From the NCBI RefSeq assembly GCF_001865575.2, contig NZ_CP017563.2, positions 620,001 to 684,000 on the forward strand: DNA of 64,000 bases, given 5' to 3'. A program made the position numbers and the translations under genes. The notes under the pieces were generated by a model. That model searched no databases. It saw only the letters and a list, made by a program, of their open reading frames with translations, and was not told the DNA's origin. The stretch is from Paraburkholderia sprentiae WSM5005. Lineage in GTDB: Bacteria; Pseudomonadota; Gammaproteobacteria; Burkholderiales; Burkholderiaceae. Below are positions 25,016 through 34,222 of the stretch, in pieces; within the stretch, counting starts at the first letter, position 1, and the number at the start of each line of letters is the position of its first letter.

Positions 25016-26592
25016 ATTCCGATCTGCGCGAATCGAAAACCGAGCCGTGGTCGAGCGGTTTGCCTCTCGCGGCCCTGATTGCGCGCGCGGTCGAAAAGCA
25101 CGGCGCGACGCCACTCCATTTTCATACTCAGGGCGGTGCCTACACTTGCACCACCGAGTCCCTGCTGCACGACGCGAGAGAGATTGGCAAGGCACTCACC
25201 GCCATCGGTCTGCGTCGAGGCGATGTGATCGCGATACAGCTTCCCACACAGCGCGAAACTGCGCTTCTGTATCTGGCTGTACTGGAGATCGGCGCGGTAC
25301 TCGTGCCGATCGTACACGTCTACGGTCCCGCCGAAGTCGGCTTCATCCTTCGACAATCCCGCGCCCGGGTTCTGTGCGTGCCCGATTTCTGGTCCCGAAC
25401 CGACTACCTGGAGCGTGTCGCCGCGCTCGGCGACACGCCCGACCTCGAGCGCGTTATCGTCGTTGGTGATCGGGCGCCCTCGAACGGCATCACGTTTGGC
25501 GCGCTGCAACGACTCGCCGCGACAACGCAGGAACACCGCCCTGCCGACCCGCCAACATCGGAAGACATCTGCCTGCTGCTGTACACGTCGGGAACGACGG
25601 CTTCGCCCAAAGGCGTGCGGCACTCTCATCGCACCGTAGGCGCAGAGTGGCAGATTCCGTTCATCGATGGGCCAGGGCCGTATCTGACGCCCTTCCCTGC
25701 TGGCCACATCGCAGGCTTCAATTTCCTGTTGCGTCCATTCATTACAGGCACCGAAATGGTGTTCATGGACCGATGGGACGCCTCGCTTGCCGCGCGACTG
25801 GTCGACGAGTATCGCGTGCGCCTTTCGGGCGGCACACCGTTTCATCTCCAGGGGCTCCTCGAAGCCGCCCGCCGCGACGGGCGCAGCCTGGCGTCCCTCG
25901 CTTCTTACGGTCTGGGCGGCACGGGTGTCACGCCGGAGCACGTCGCCATGGCCGATCGCGCCGGATTCGCGGGAACCCGCGCGTACGGGCTGACCGAGCA
26001 TTCGACAGTGAGTGTCGGCTGGGCCGATTCGCCTTTTGACATCCGGGCCTGCACGGACGGCCGCATTCAACCCGGCTCGCGGGTGCGCATTGTCGACGAG
26101 TTGGACAGCGACCTGCCTGCTGGACGCGACGGCGAGATTCTGCTCAAGGGACCGGAGCTGTTTGTCGGCTACACCGACCCGGCGCTCAATGCGGCCGCGT
26201 TCACTCACGACGGATGGTTCCGGACCGGCGATATCGGCCGTGTCGACGAAAACGGCTGCCTGACCATCACGGACCGAAAGAAGGACATCGTGATTCGCGG
26301 GGGAGAGAATATATCGTCGCTCGAAGTAGAACGAGTACTTGCCGCTCACCCGGCCGTGCGCGATGTCGCCGTCGTGGCGCAGCCAGACGCACGATATGGC
26401 GAAAGAGTCTGCGCGGTCGTCGTCTTGCGCGAACGCACGTCGCTCGACTTGAGCGCAGTTCAGGCCCACTTTGCCGCCGCCGGCGTGGCGAAGCAAAAGA
26501 CGCCCGAGCAACTTCACATCGTTGCAGAACTGCCGCGCACGCCTTCGGGAAAGGTGCGCAAAGGCGACCTGCGCAAGCAACTTTCCGCGTAG
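25012..26592 (+). CDS. Acyl-CoA ligase (AMP-binding, FadD-type)
   Basis: A 526-residue adenylate-forming ligase with LLYTSGTTASPKGVRHSH (P-loop), AYGLTEHSTV (A5), WFRTGDIGRVDENG (A7), DRKKDIVIRGGENIS (A8) and the terminal PSGKVRKGDLRK lysine. Family role: acid + ATP + CoA to acyl-CoA. It is coupled to the hydrolase by a four-base overlap and is convergent with the crotonase at 26611. It is the second ligase in the cluster beside the feruloyl-CoA-synthase-type one, suggesting activation of two different acids. Confidence 0.9.
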   Translation: MNSDLRESKTEPWSSGLPLAALIARAVEKHGATPLHFHTQGGAYTCTTESLLHDAREIGKALTAIGLRRGDVIAIQLPTQRETALLYLAVLEIGAVLVPIVHVYGPAEVGFILRQSRARVLCVPDFWSRTDYLERVAALGDTPDLERVIVVGDRAPSNGITFGALQRLAATTQEHRPADPPTSEDICLLLYTSGTTASPKGVRHSHRTVGAEWQIPFIDGPGPYLTPFPAGHIAGFNFLLRPFITGTEMVFMDRWDASLAARLVDEYRVRLSGGTPFHLQGLLEAARRDGRSLASLASYGLGGTGVTPEHVAMADRAGFAGTRAYGLTEHSTVSVGWADSPFDIRACTDGRIQPGSRVRIVDELDSDLPAGRDGEILLKGPELFVGYTDPALNAAAFTHDGWFRTGDIGRVDENGCLTITDRKKDIVIRGGENISSLEVERVLAAHPAVRDVAVVAQPDARYGERVCAVVVLRERTSLDLSAVQAHFAAAGVAKQKTPEQLHIVAELPRTPSGKVRKGDLRKQLSA

Positions 26593-26610
26593 CAGTAAAT
26601 CAGCGGGTGC

Positions 26611-27486
26611 TTATCGAGCGGCGCCATCCCGGCGCGACTTGAAAAACCGATCTCGCTGCGTGGACACCTGATCGGACGAAACAAGCCGATCGTAGATCGC
26701 ACGCGCTGCGGCCATGCCGGCGTCGAAATCGGGCGACTCGGCTGCGGCGGCGATGGCATTCAGACACTCGCTTTCTATTGCATCGCGACAGCCGAGGCGT
26801 GAGCGCGCTTCAGCGACAATGGAAACCGGGTCGTCATCAGGCAATGGCAACCGGCGAATCAATGGCAACGATGTACCGCCTATCTTCTCTCGCGCAAGCT
26901 CGATCGCAAGGCGCGACATTTCATGCTCATCGCCATCGACGATCCGGTCAAATAACGCGGTGCCCCGGAAGGTTCCCGCGCACACGATTTGAGCGCCAAG
27001 AATGAATTCGATCGACCTGGCGAAGCCCAGCACACGCGGCAAGCGCTGCGTGCCGGACAAAGGAATCAGGCCGAGCTTGCATTCGGGCAGACCGATCTGC
27101 GCATTGTCCGCGACCACACGGTAGTGGCACACCAACGCGGTTTCCAGGCCACCGCCGATGGCAAATCCGTGGATAGCGGCGACAACCGGCTTGTCGCTCG
27201 CCTCGATCACCGGATGAACGTGCAGCGACAGCGCCGGCGAAGCTGTGGCAGCGGAAGTGCCGAACTCGCGAATATCACCTCCGGCGGAAAAGCCGCGTCC
27301 ACTGCCATTGAGTACGATCGCGCGAACCCGCGCGTCGCGCCGGGCCGCTTCAAAGGCAGCGACGAGTCCGCGACGGATGCCCAGAGCTAATCCGTTGACC
27401 GGCGGATGGCTCATCGTGACGATAGCGATGTCGTCTTCTACGCGATACTCGACGTCGGCGAAGCGATGCGGCTTGCAATGCGTCAT
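26611..27486 (-). CDS. Enoyl-CoA hydratase (FadB/FadJ N-terminal-like crotonase)
   Basis: A 291-residue crotonase. [29 protein letters not shown] and [20 protein letters not shown] carry both catalytic glutamates, so hydration of an enoyl-CoA is expected. The C-terminal extension ([20 protein letters not shown] then RDRFFKSR) resembles the end of the hydratase half of multifunctional FadB/FadJ-type proteins, but no dehydrogenase domain follows. It lies 43 bases downstream of the AveC-like gene in the same unit. Confidence 0.88.
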   Translation of the reverse strand: MTHCKPHRFADVEYRVEDDIAIVTMSHPPVNGLALGIRRGLVAAFEAARRDARVRAIVLNGSGRGFSAGGDIREFGTSAATASPALSLHVHPVIEASDKPVVAAIHGFAIGGGLETALVCHYRVVADNAQIGLPECKLGLIPLSGTQRLPRVLGFARSIEFILGAQIVCAGTFRGTALFDRIVDGDEHEMSRLAIELAREKIGGTSLPLIRRLPLPDDDPVSIVAEARSRLGCRDAIESECLNAIAAAAESPDFDAGMAAARAIYDRLVSSDQVSTQRDRFFKSRRDGAAR

Positions 27487-27529
27487 CGGTTATCCGCTGT
27501 GGAGTTTGACGATGGCGGGCACTGTGCGC

Positions 27530-28480
27530 CTAACGGTTGTTAGCAAGCCAGCTCGGCATATCCGCCGGCCACGGATCGGCGTACACCGCGTGCACACCCA
27601 TCGCGCTCGTGTAGGCCAGGTTCAGTAGGTTGCAAAACGCGATGAAAGCCAGCACCCGAAGCGCCGTGCGCACCGCTGGATGGCACCCGACCCGATCGAC
27701 ACCTCGCTCGATGGCCGTATATCCGTCTTCATCGACGTTCAGCAGAAGGAAGGCCGACGCCACGAAAACAGACGGAAACAGCAGGAACTCATAGACCGGA
27801 AACTGGTAGTAGTGACCGCCCCAGAAGGAGACACGCTGGAACGCACCCGGCCACGCGTCGAAGCCCATGAAGCGGCTGGCCGCGATGTCGAGCAACCCCA
27901 TTGTCATCCAGATGGCGGCAAAGCCAGCGAGTGCGAGTCGTACGTTGCCCGCGCGAGGCCAACGCTTGCGGACCGCGTGCATCGCCCACAACGCGACTAC
28001 GGCGGTGCCTGTAAAGGTATAGAAGTAGCTTGGCGCGTCGATCAGGATGGGCTCAGCGATGCGAGCATGGGACGATTGCCAGAATGGAATGAAGCGACAC
28101 CAGCAGCCGTAATTCAGCGCATAGGCGTTATAGGTGAACATCGGGCGAAGAAAGTCCAGCCACGGATCAAGCCAATATGCCGAGAGCCAACCGATCATCA
28201 TCAAACGCACCGCGTCGACGCGGCGACTTTTGACGATTCCGTAGACATACCAGATCGCTACGGGAATCAGGATCAGCACGCTGACCCACTGGTAATGGTC
28301 GATCGTCGCCTTCACGGATTCCGGTAGCGGATCCGCGCCCATCTCGACGGGGCGGAAGTCCTCCGAACGAATCCATGCGACATAGGCACGGATTTGTGCA
28401 AAAGCGAAAAGCGCACCGAGCACTGCCCACGCATACACGCGGGGCCAGGTTGTGCTTTGTCGAGCGACCATTTCCGACAT
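27530..28480 (-). CDS. AveC-like (spirocyclase family) integral membrane protein
   Basis: A 316-residue protein with about seven hydrophobic segments. Aromatic-rich loops such as DPWLDFLRPMFTYNAYALNY and CRFIPFWQSS, plus FYTFTGTAVVALW and FWGGHYYQFPVYE, resemble the AveC-like membrane family, named after the avermectin spirocyclase and also found in steroid-degrading actinobacteria. Family recognition is from memory, not a search. ATG 28480 follows AAGGAGG. A GAAC-type operator variant lies at 28518. It may cyclise, isomerise or transport a hydrophobic intermediate. Confidence 0.65.
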   Translation of the reverse strand: MSEMVARQSTTWPRVYAWAVLGALFAFAQIRAYVAWIRSEDFRPVEMGADPLPESVKATIDHYQWVSVLILIPVAIWYVYGIVKSRRVDAVRLMMIGWLSAYWLDPWLDFLRPMFTYNAYALNYGCWCRFIPFWQSSHARIAEPILIDAPSYFYTFTGTAVVALWAMHAVRKRWPRAGNVRLALAGFAAIWMTMGLLDIAASRFMGFDAWPGAFQRVSFWGGHYYQFPVYEFLLFPSVFVASAFLLLNVDEDGYTAIERGVDRVGCHPAVRTALRVLAFIAFCNLLNLAYTSAMGVHAVYADPWPADMPSWLANNR

Positions 28481-28517
28481 GCATTGCCTCCTTTGCACTC
28501 CCGTCATTCACATTATT

Positions 28518-28528
28518 GAATGTCGATC
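28518..28528. promoter_or_regulatory. Putative operator GAATGTCGATC
   Basis: Variant of the GAAC-N3-GTTC motif (compare GAACGTCGATC at 13895), 38 bases before the AveC-like gene. It overlaps an ATTCA-N6-TGAAT inverted repeat (28506-28521). Confidence 0.35.
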
Positions 28529-28589
28529 GTAAAACTGTACCCTTGCGGAAAGGGCGACGTCAAGTGCGTATCGCTCAACGCGTGGTGGG

Positions 28590-29732
28590 TTATCGACCCA
28601 TGAGGTCATGAATCTCGTGATCGAGTGCCGCCATCGCGAACCTTGGCGCAACTGCACAATTGTTGACTTCGACCTGCCACTCCACCGGATTCACGAGCCA
28701 GAAGAACAGCCCATAGACGATGTGGCGCCGGTAGGCATCTAGCGCGCTTTCAATTGACGGCGGGTTGTTGACGCCGTGAAAGGCGAGCCGCTCAAGATAG
28801 TATTCGAGCAACGCGCGCTCCCATTTCGGCCGATCCGCGATATCCAGAGCCGATATCAGGAAGTACGTGACGTCATGAGCCCACGGTCCGCGTCGATATG
28901 ACTGCCAGTCGAGAAAGCCGGGCGTGCCGTCGCGGTCGAAATACAGGTTTCCGAGGTGAACATCGCCATGGAGAAACGTCATCGGCCCGATGCGGTCGAA
29001 AGCGCGCAGATCGAGGAGCGCCCGCTCCATCCAGTCACGATCGTGAAACCGCTTAGGCACGGCGGCCCCGCGCGGCAACTGGGTATAGCTGGCGAACACC
29101 TCGGGTTTCAACTGGCCCCAGTGATAGGTGCCGGACTCGCCATCGGGCAGCGGGTCTTGCGACGCGAGCCACGCCAGTTCGCCATCGCTTTCGAGCGCAG
29201 GCGATTGCCAGAACTGCGCGTGCCACCGCGCTTGCGCGTCCAGGTTTGCTGCCGCCTGTGCAAACGTCAGCGGCCGCTGCACGCGACAGAACTCCACCTC
29301 CCGTGAACGTAGATCCTCGAGGATCACGATCGACTGCCCGCTTCGACTTTCGGTCTCTGCGTAGAAGCAGGCAGGCACATTTGCAAGCAAGCAGGGATGG
29401 ACTTCCTTGAAGAACTTCGCCTCGTATTCGTAGATATAGGCGTTCAAGTTGCGATACTCGGGAACGAAACCGCCCTTGACGATCAGCGACTCCGGCAAGC
29501 CGAGCTCGCGCCCTGTTGCGTTGTAAGCAAGACGCACCCTGACTTTGGTAGCCGTGCCGTACATCACCTCGCCAATGGCCAGTGATTCGACGGCTACGCC
29601 TTCATGGCTGCGCGCGAGCGCCGAGGTCAGCCACGAACGGGTGATGTCCTCAACCTGCAAAGGAAGCGTGCCGGTATCTGGCTGCGGTCGATGCGATTCC
29701 ATCTGGGCGGGGCTTCTTTTGGCAACATTCAT
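28590..29732 (-). CDS. APH/EcKL-type phosphotransferase
   Basis: A 380-residue protein-kinase-like small-molecule kinase. FLHGDVHLGNLYFD holds the catalytic Asp, and GFLDWQSYRRGPWAHDVTYF is the metal-binding DFG-equivalent followed by the family's GP-DL motif. SIVILEDL is the hinge. Related ecdysteroid-kinase-like proteins phosphorylate hydroxyl groups of small hydrophobic compounds. ATG 29732 follows AGGAAGG, and longer in-frame versions lack support. Antibiotic resistance is unlikely in this catabolic setting; phosphorylation of an alcohol intermediate to make a leaving group is one possibility. Confidence 0.82.
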   Translation of the reverse strand: MNVAKRSPAQMESHRPQPDTGTLPLQVEDITRSWLTSALARSHEGVAVESLAIGEVMYGTATKVRVRLAYNATGRELGLPESLIVKGGFVPEYRNLNAYIYEYEAKFFKEVHPCLLANVPACFYAETESRSGQSIVILEDLRSREVEFCRVQRPLTFAQAAANLDAQARWHAQFWQSPALESDGELAWLASQDPLPDGESGTYHWGQLKPEVFASYTQLPRGAAVPKRFHDRDWMERALLDLRAFDRIGPMTFLHGDVHLGNLYFDRDGTPGFLDWQSYRRGPWAHDVTYFLISALDIADRPKWERALLEYYLERLAFHGVNNPPSIESALDAYRRHIVYGLFFWLVNPVEWQVEVNNCAVAPRFAMAALDHEIHDLMGR

Positions 29733-30074
29733 CTTGGCGCCTTCCTGTGAGGTTGTATGTGCGTTCGCGCCGACATCATCATTGCCGGGCCGACGTTCTC
29801 CACGCGCATGTTGCGCGGCCCGTCCGAAGACCCGCAACGAGGGAAATCCCGGCTAGTATTGTCGTTGCGTTTTTAGAACGATGTGCGTATTTTCGTTCAC
29901 CGTTCCGACGAGGCCCGCTAGCGCGGCGCTGAGTCGCTTCATTGCTGCCGTTCGTTAGCGCGCGGGATTAGTGAAATCAGCTCACTCTAATTGTTCCCCA
30001 CGGTAACCATTGCGCGTCGGACGTTGCCGCTAGAATTCCTAAAAAACGACACACAGCCCCCTGGAGACAACTCG
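29733..30074. promoter_or_regulatory. Divergent control region between kinase and SDR pair
   Basis: These 342 bases have no convincing gene. GAACG (29876-29880) and CGTTC (29894-29898) form arms of the regional motif but with a 13-base spacer. A GGAG ribosome site serves ATG 30075. Nothing else recognisable. Confidence 0.4.
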
Positions 30075-30878
30075 ATGACCACTTCCTTGCTAGAGCGGCT
30101 ATTCGGCATCAGCGGAAAAGTCGCTGTCGTGACTGACAAGGGATGCAATTCCAGCATCGATATCGCCCCTGTGCTGGCCGAGGCCGGCGCACGGGTCGTA
30201 GTCGCCGATCACAGCGCAGCGCATAGGCAATCGGTCGTCGACAAGATCCTTTCGGCGGGCGGCGAAGCAATCGCTATCGAGACAGACGTGGAACATGAAG
30301 CCTCGGTGATTGCGTTATTCAATCAAATCAGCGCAGCTTGGGGTAGCCCGGACATCGTGGTCAATTGCGCGGCCATGACCAATAACGGGCCGCTTACCGA
30401 GTTCTCCGAAGCCGCGTGGGACGAAGTGATGGCGATCGACCTGAAGTCTGTGTTCTTTTGCATGCGAGAAGCGATCAAGCACATGCTCGCCGCGGGCCGG
30501 GGTGGACGCATCGTGAACGTGACGACCATGGGAGCCACGCATGCCGTACTGAATGGCAATGGGGCGTATGCTGCCGCGCGAGCCGGCGTAGCGGGTTTGG
30601 TGCGCTCCGCAGCGCTGGACTACGCCCGCGACCAGATTCTCGTCAACAGCGTGCTTCCCGGTGCAGTGCCCGGCAAGGTTCAGTTTCATCCGGATATGCA
30701 GGCTCGCCTGCAAACAGGAAAGCTCACGGGACCCGGTACGGATGCGGAGCGACGTCTGCTGCTCGGATGGGGCGATCCCGCCGATATCGCCGCCGCGGTG
30801 CTGTATCTCGCAGGGCCATCAGGCCGCTATATGACGGGCCAATCGATTACGCTCGACGGCGGATTTCTGATTAGCTGA
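30075..30878 (+). CDS. Degenerate short-chain dehydrogenase (probable pseudoenzyme)
   Basis: A 267-residue protein with the complete SDR fold and the usual ending (YMTGQSITLDGGFLIS), but the defining residues are lost. The TGxxxGxG loop reads TDKGCNSS (residues 20-27), so all three glycines are gone. NNAG reads NCAA (97-100), the Ser region reads VTTMG, and Y165-x3-K is Y165-x3-R169. The frame is intact over its whole length, so it is not simply a decaying gene. It lies 79 bases before a normal paralogue and probably acts as a structural or regulatory partner in a hetero-oligomer. Confidence 0.85.
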   Translation: MTTSLLERLFGISGKVAVVTDKGCNSSIDIAPVLAEAGARVVVADHSAAHRQSVVDKILSAGGEAIAIETDVEHEASVIALFNQISAAWGSPDIVVNCAAMTNNGPLTEFSEAAWDEVMAIDLKSVFFCMREAIKHMLAAGRGGRIVNVTTMGATHAVLNGNGAYAAARAGVAGLVRSAALDYARDQILVNSVLPGAVPGKVQFHPDMQARLQTGKLTGPGTDAERRLLLGWGDPADIAAAVLYLAGPSGRYMTGQSITLDGGFLIS

Positions 30879-30957
30879 AGGCGTCCGCAAACAACCCTCC
30901 TGCCTGAAGCGAACCGAACGGTGCGACCTTCATCGACCACTCGAAACGGAGCATCCC

Positions 30958-31764
30958 ATGTTGAGTGAAACCCAGATCGGCGCGCGCCTCGCGCAGATGT
31001 TCAATCTCACGGGCAAGACCGCCATTGTTACCGGCGCTGCGCAAGGTCTCGGCCGCGAGACCGCGCGCCTGCTCGCCGAGGCCGGCGCCAATGTCGTGAT
31101 TGCCGACTTGAACCCCGATGCCGCGTCTGCAACAGCGGCGGATATCGATGCGAACGGTGGCATTGCGATGCCATGCAAAGTCGACGTGGCCGACGAAGCA
31201 TCCGTCACCGCACTATTCGCAGCCGTCGATGCGAAGTTTGGCTCTGTAGACATTCTGATCAACAACGCGGCGCACCGTTCGAAGGCCGAATTCTTCGACA
31301 TGTCCGTCGAGCAATGGGATCAGATGCAGGACGTCACGCTGCGAGGTACGTTCTTGTGTTGCCGCGAGGCTATCTCGCGCATGAGGGCGAAGGGCGGCGG
31401 CGGCTCGATCGTCAACATTTCCTCGGTTGGGGCGCTTCGGCCTACCCTGTGGGGCGTCAACGTCCATTACGACGCCGCGAAGGCCGGCGTGGACAGCATC
31501 ACGCGATCACTGGCCAGCGAATTCGCGGTCGACGGCATCCGCGTCAATTCGATCCTCCCAGGCGGCATGGCCAGCGAGGGCGGCAAGAACATCAGCGCGA
31601 CATTCAAGATTCGAGGGCCGATCGTAGGCGCAGGGCGGGTTCCGATGGGACGAATGGCCGCGCCGATCGAGGTTGCGCAGAGCGTGTTCTTTCTCGCAAG
31701 CCCTGCCGCAAGCTATGTCACCGGTCAGATCATCGCCGCGGACGGCGGCTTCACGCTCAGCTAG
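30958..31764 (+). CDS. Short-chain dehydrogenase/reductase
   Basis: A 268-residue SDR with intact motifs: TGAAQGLG, NNAAHRSK, NISSVGAL and the catalytic YDAAK. The RGPI and GRVPMGRMA segments make it a close relative of the SDR at 18455 and of the degenerate protein just upstream. It probably oxidises a hydroxyl group of a pathway intermediate, perhaps only as a complex with its neighbour. Its stop overlaps that of the convergent AraC gene by four bases. Confidence 0.9.
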   Translation: MLSETQIGARLAQMFNLTGKTAIVTGAAQGLGRETARLLAEAGANVVIADLNPDAASATAADIDANGGIAMPCKVDVADEASVTALFAAVDAKFGSVDILINNAAHRSKAEFFDMSVEQWDQMQDVTLRGTFLCCREAISRMRAKGGGGSIVNISSVGALRPTLWGVNVHYDAAKAGVDSITRSLASEFAVDGIRVNSILPGGMASEGGKNISATFKIRGPIVGAGRVPMGRMAAPIEVAQSVFFLASPAASYVTGQIIAADGGFTLS

Positions 31765-32138
31765 GCTGCTTCTTCACGCGAAGGGCAGGACGTGAAATGC
31801 CCCGGCGTCACACCGACCGCGCGCCGGAAATGTCGGCCAAGGTGACTTTGATCGAAAAACCCGACTTCGGCCGCGACCTCGCACGGCGGGACGCCGTCGC
31901 GCAATAGCCGTTTAGCGTGTCGGATCCGCACCATACACACATAGCGATGCGGCGAGATGCCGACCTCTTTGCGGAACAGCGTCGCGAAGCGCGACACACT
32001 CAGCCCGGCCGTCGCCGCAAGCGTCGCAAGACTGACGGGCTGCGCGAACGAGCTTTCGATCAAGGCCACGGCGCGCCTGATCGCACGCGACATGACCGCG
32101 GTCGTATCGCTGGGGGCGTAGTCGAAGACTCCAGTCAT
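31761..32138 (-). CDS. AraC-type regulator, DNA-binding domain only
   Basis: A 125-residue protein made almost entirely of the two AraC helix-turn-helix motifs (VSLATLAATAGLSVSRFATL; PCEVAAEVGFFDQSHLGRHF). There is no effector domain, as in MarA/SoxS-sized regulators. ATG 32138 follows AAAGGAAT. It follows the peptide-type ABC operon on the same strand and is clearly paralogous to the gene at 41245-41646, which sits at the end of the other transporter operon. Confidence 0.85.
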   Translation of the reverse strand: MTGVFDYAPSDTTAVMSRAIRRAVALIESSFAQPVSLATLAATAGLSVSRFATLFRKEVGISPHRYVCMVRIRHAKRLLRDGVPPCEVAAEVGFFDQSHLGRHFRRAVGVTPGHFTSCPSREEAA

Positions 32139-32266
32139 GTCGTATTCCTTTGGGCCACAAGCTCAGGCGCTCCACTCCGACGACGCGGATTGCGCGACGC
32201 AGATGCCGTCATCGCCGTATCGCCGGCACGCACGACATGGCAGGCACGCGTCGCGCGAGGTCGGCA

Positions 32267-34222
32267 TCAGACGCGCAGCGTGACGGACTGAGCGAGCCCG
32301 CCCGCCGCCGCGCCGTCGGGCGGCCCGTTCTGGTATTGCTCCAGTTCCGCTTCGCTGCGATGACACAGCACTTGAGCACCGCTCGCGAGCGTACGCGCGG
32401 CCGGCGGCGTGCGATTGCAGACACCATCGACACGCAGCGGGCAGCGCGCGAGAAACGTGCACAGCTGCGGCTCGTGAGCCGGCTCGCCGATCGGCGGCAG
32501 CGTCTGGTGAGAACGCTCGCCCGCTTCTTCGAGCCAGCCGGCGCGAAGTTCCGGCGCGGACGACACCAGCAGATGCGAATACGGGTGGTACGGCGGCGCC
32601 GACAACGCGTCGCGGTTGCCCGTCTCGACGCGGTGCCCCGCGTACAGCACGACGATGTCGTCGCTGATCGCGCGCACCTTGGCGATGTCGTGCGTAATGA
32701 ACAGATACGACACGCCCAGCTTTTTCTGCAGATCGCGCAGCAGTTCGAGAATGGCCGCGCCGACCACCGTATCGAGCGCGGACGTGACTTCGTCGCACAG
32801 GATCAGCTTGGGTTCGGCGGCCAACGCCCGCGCCAGATTCACGCGCTGTTTCTGCCCGCCCGACAACTCCCCGGTGCGCCGCTGCGCCAGCTCGGCAGGC
32901 AGACGCACCAAGCCAAGCAGTTCGGCGACGCGGCGCCGCGCGGCCTCGCCCTTCATGCCGTGATAGAACTTCAACGGGCGCGCCAGCGTGCGCTCGACGG
33001 TATGCGCCGGATTGAGCGCGGTGTCGGCGTTCTGGAACACGATCTGGATGCAGCGAAACTGTTCGCGGCTGCGGCGGCTCAGGTTGCCGGCAAGCGGCTC
33101 ACCGTCGAGCAGCAGATTGCCGCGCGCCATCGGCACGAGCCCCGCGATCACCTTCGCGAGCGTCGTTTTGCCCGAACCCGATTCGCCGATCACGCCCACC
33201 GTCCGGCCACGGCCGATTGCGAGGTCGATGTCGCGCAGAATGACCTTGTGCGGCCAGCCTTTCGCGTCGGTGCCGCCGTAGCCGGCCGTCAAGCCGCGCA
33301 GTTCCAGCAGCGGCGCCGCGTCCCGCTGCGATGCGCCCGGCGCGGCCGCGCTCGATGCAGCGGGGGCAACCGGCGTCACCGCGTCAATCAGGCTTTGCGT
33401 ATAAGGATGGGCAGGCGCATGCAGAATCTGCTCGGTGCGGCCGGTTTCGCGAATCTCACCGTTGCTCAGCACCACGATGCGATCGGCCATCTGCGCCACC
33501 ACCGCCAGATCGTGGGACACGTAGACGGCGGTCATGCCGCATTGACGAATCACCCCGCGAAATGCTTGCAGCACGTCGATCTGCGTGGTGACGTCGAGCG
33601 CGGTGGTCGGTTCATCGAGAATCACGAGAGCGGGGTCGGTGATCAGCGCCATCGCGGCCATCAGCCGTTGCAACTGGCCGCCCGACACCTGGTGCGGGTA
33701 GCGCCGTCCGATCTTCCCCGGGTCCGGCAACGCGAGCGCGCGGAACAGTTCGACTGCTTTGGCCTGCGCGGCGCGCTTGCCGAGTGTGCCGTGAATCAGC
33801 GCGCTTTCGATCACCTGGTCCATGATCGTGCGCGCCGGGTTGAACGCGGCCGCCGCGCTTTGCGCGATATAGGCGACCTTGCGGCCACGCAATCGCTCAA
33901 GCGCTGTTGGGGCGAGACCGAGCACGTCGGTGTCGCCGATCCGGATCGCGCCTCCCGCGATGCGGCAGCCACTGCGTGCATGGCCCATCAGCGAGAGCGC
34001 AATCGTGGTCTTGCCCGAGCCCGATTCGCCGATCAAGGCGAGCACCTCGCCGCGCGCAATATCGAAGTCGATGTCATGCACGATCGTTGTATCCGGCTCG
34101 CCGGGCCGGCTTCCCACTACGCGCAGACCCCGCACCTCGACCAGATTGGACGATGGTAACGGCGCGGTCTCCGAGACGGCAGTCAAGGCCGCACCAGCAC
34201 GCCTGAAAAGAGGTGCCTTCAT
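32267..34222 (-). CDS. Peptide/opine ABC importer, fused dual ATPase (DppD-DppF type)
   Basis: A 651-residue protein carrying two complete ABC ATPase domains. Each has Walker [10 protein letters not shown]; the signatures are SGGQLQR and SGGQKQR, and the Walker B strands LVILDEPTT and LILCDEVTS. The C-terminal oligopeptide-type domain has [15 protein letters not shown] with cysteines as in OppD/OppF. It energises uptake through the two permeases upstream. Its start overlaps the DppC-like stop (TGATG). Fused versions like YejF/GsiA are known. Confidence 0.92.
   Translation of the reverse strand: MKAPLFRRAGAALTAVSETAPLPSSNLVEVRGLRVVGSRPGEPDTTIVHDIDFDIARGEVLALIGESGSGKTTIALSLMGHARSGCRIAGGAIRIGDTDVLGLAPTALERLRGRKVAYIAQSAAAAFNPARTIMDQVIESALIHGTLGKRAAQAKAVELFRALALPDPGKIGRRYPHQVSGGQLQRLMAAMALITDPALVILDEPTTALDVTTQIDVLQAFRGVIRQCGMTAVYVSHDLAVVAQMADRIVVLSNGEIRETGRTEQILHAPAHPYTQSLIDAVTPVAPAASSAAAPGASQRDAAPLLELRGLTAGYGGTDAKGWPHKVILRDIDLAIGRGRTVGVIGESGSGKTTLAKVIAGLVPMARGNLLLDGEPLAGNLSRRSREQFRCIQIVFQNADTALNPAHTVERTLARPLKFYHGMKGEAARRRVAELLGLVRLPAELAQRRTGELSGGQKQRVNLARALAAEPKLILCDEVTSALDTVVGAAILELLRDLQKKLGVSYLFITHDIAKVRAISDDIVVLYAGHRVETGNRDALSAPPYHPYSHLLVSSAPELRAGWLEEAGERSHQTLPPIGEPAHEPQLCTFLARCPLRVDGVCNRTPPAARTLASGAQVLCHRSEAELEQYQNGPPDGAAAGGLAQSVTLRV

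Noticed and set aside
28590..29732. Aminoglycoside resistance gene
   Set aside because: The APH fold is clear, but the sequence follows the ecdysteroid-kinase-like branch, and the neighbours are catabolic with no sign of a mobile resistance element.
32150..34159. A 669-codon rightward open frame opposite the fused ABC ATPase
   Set aside because: It is an antisense effect of GC-rich codons. The leftward frame shows two full sets of ABC motifs, while this one is Arg/Ala-rich without domains.
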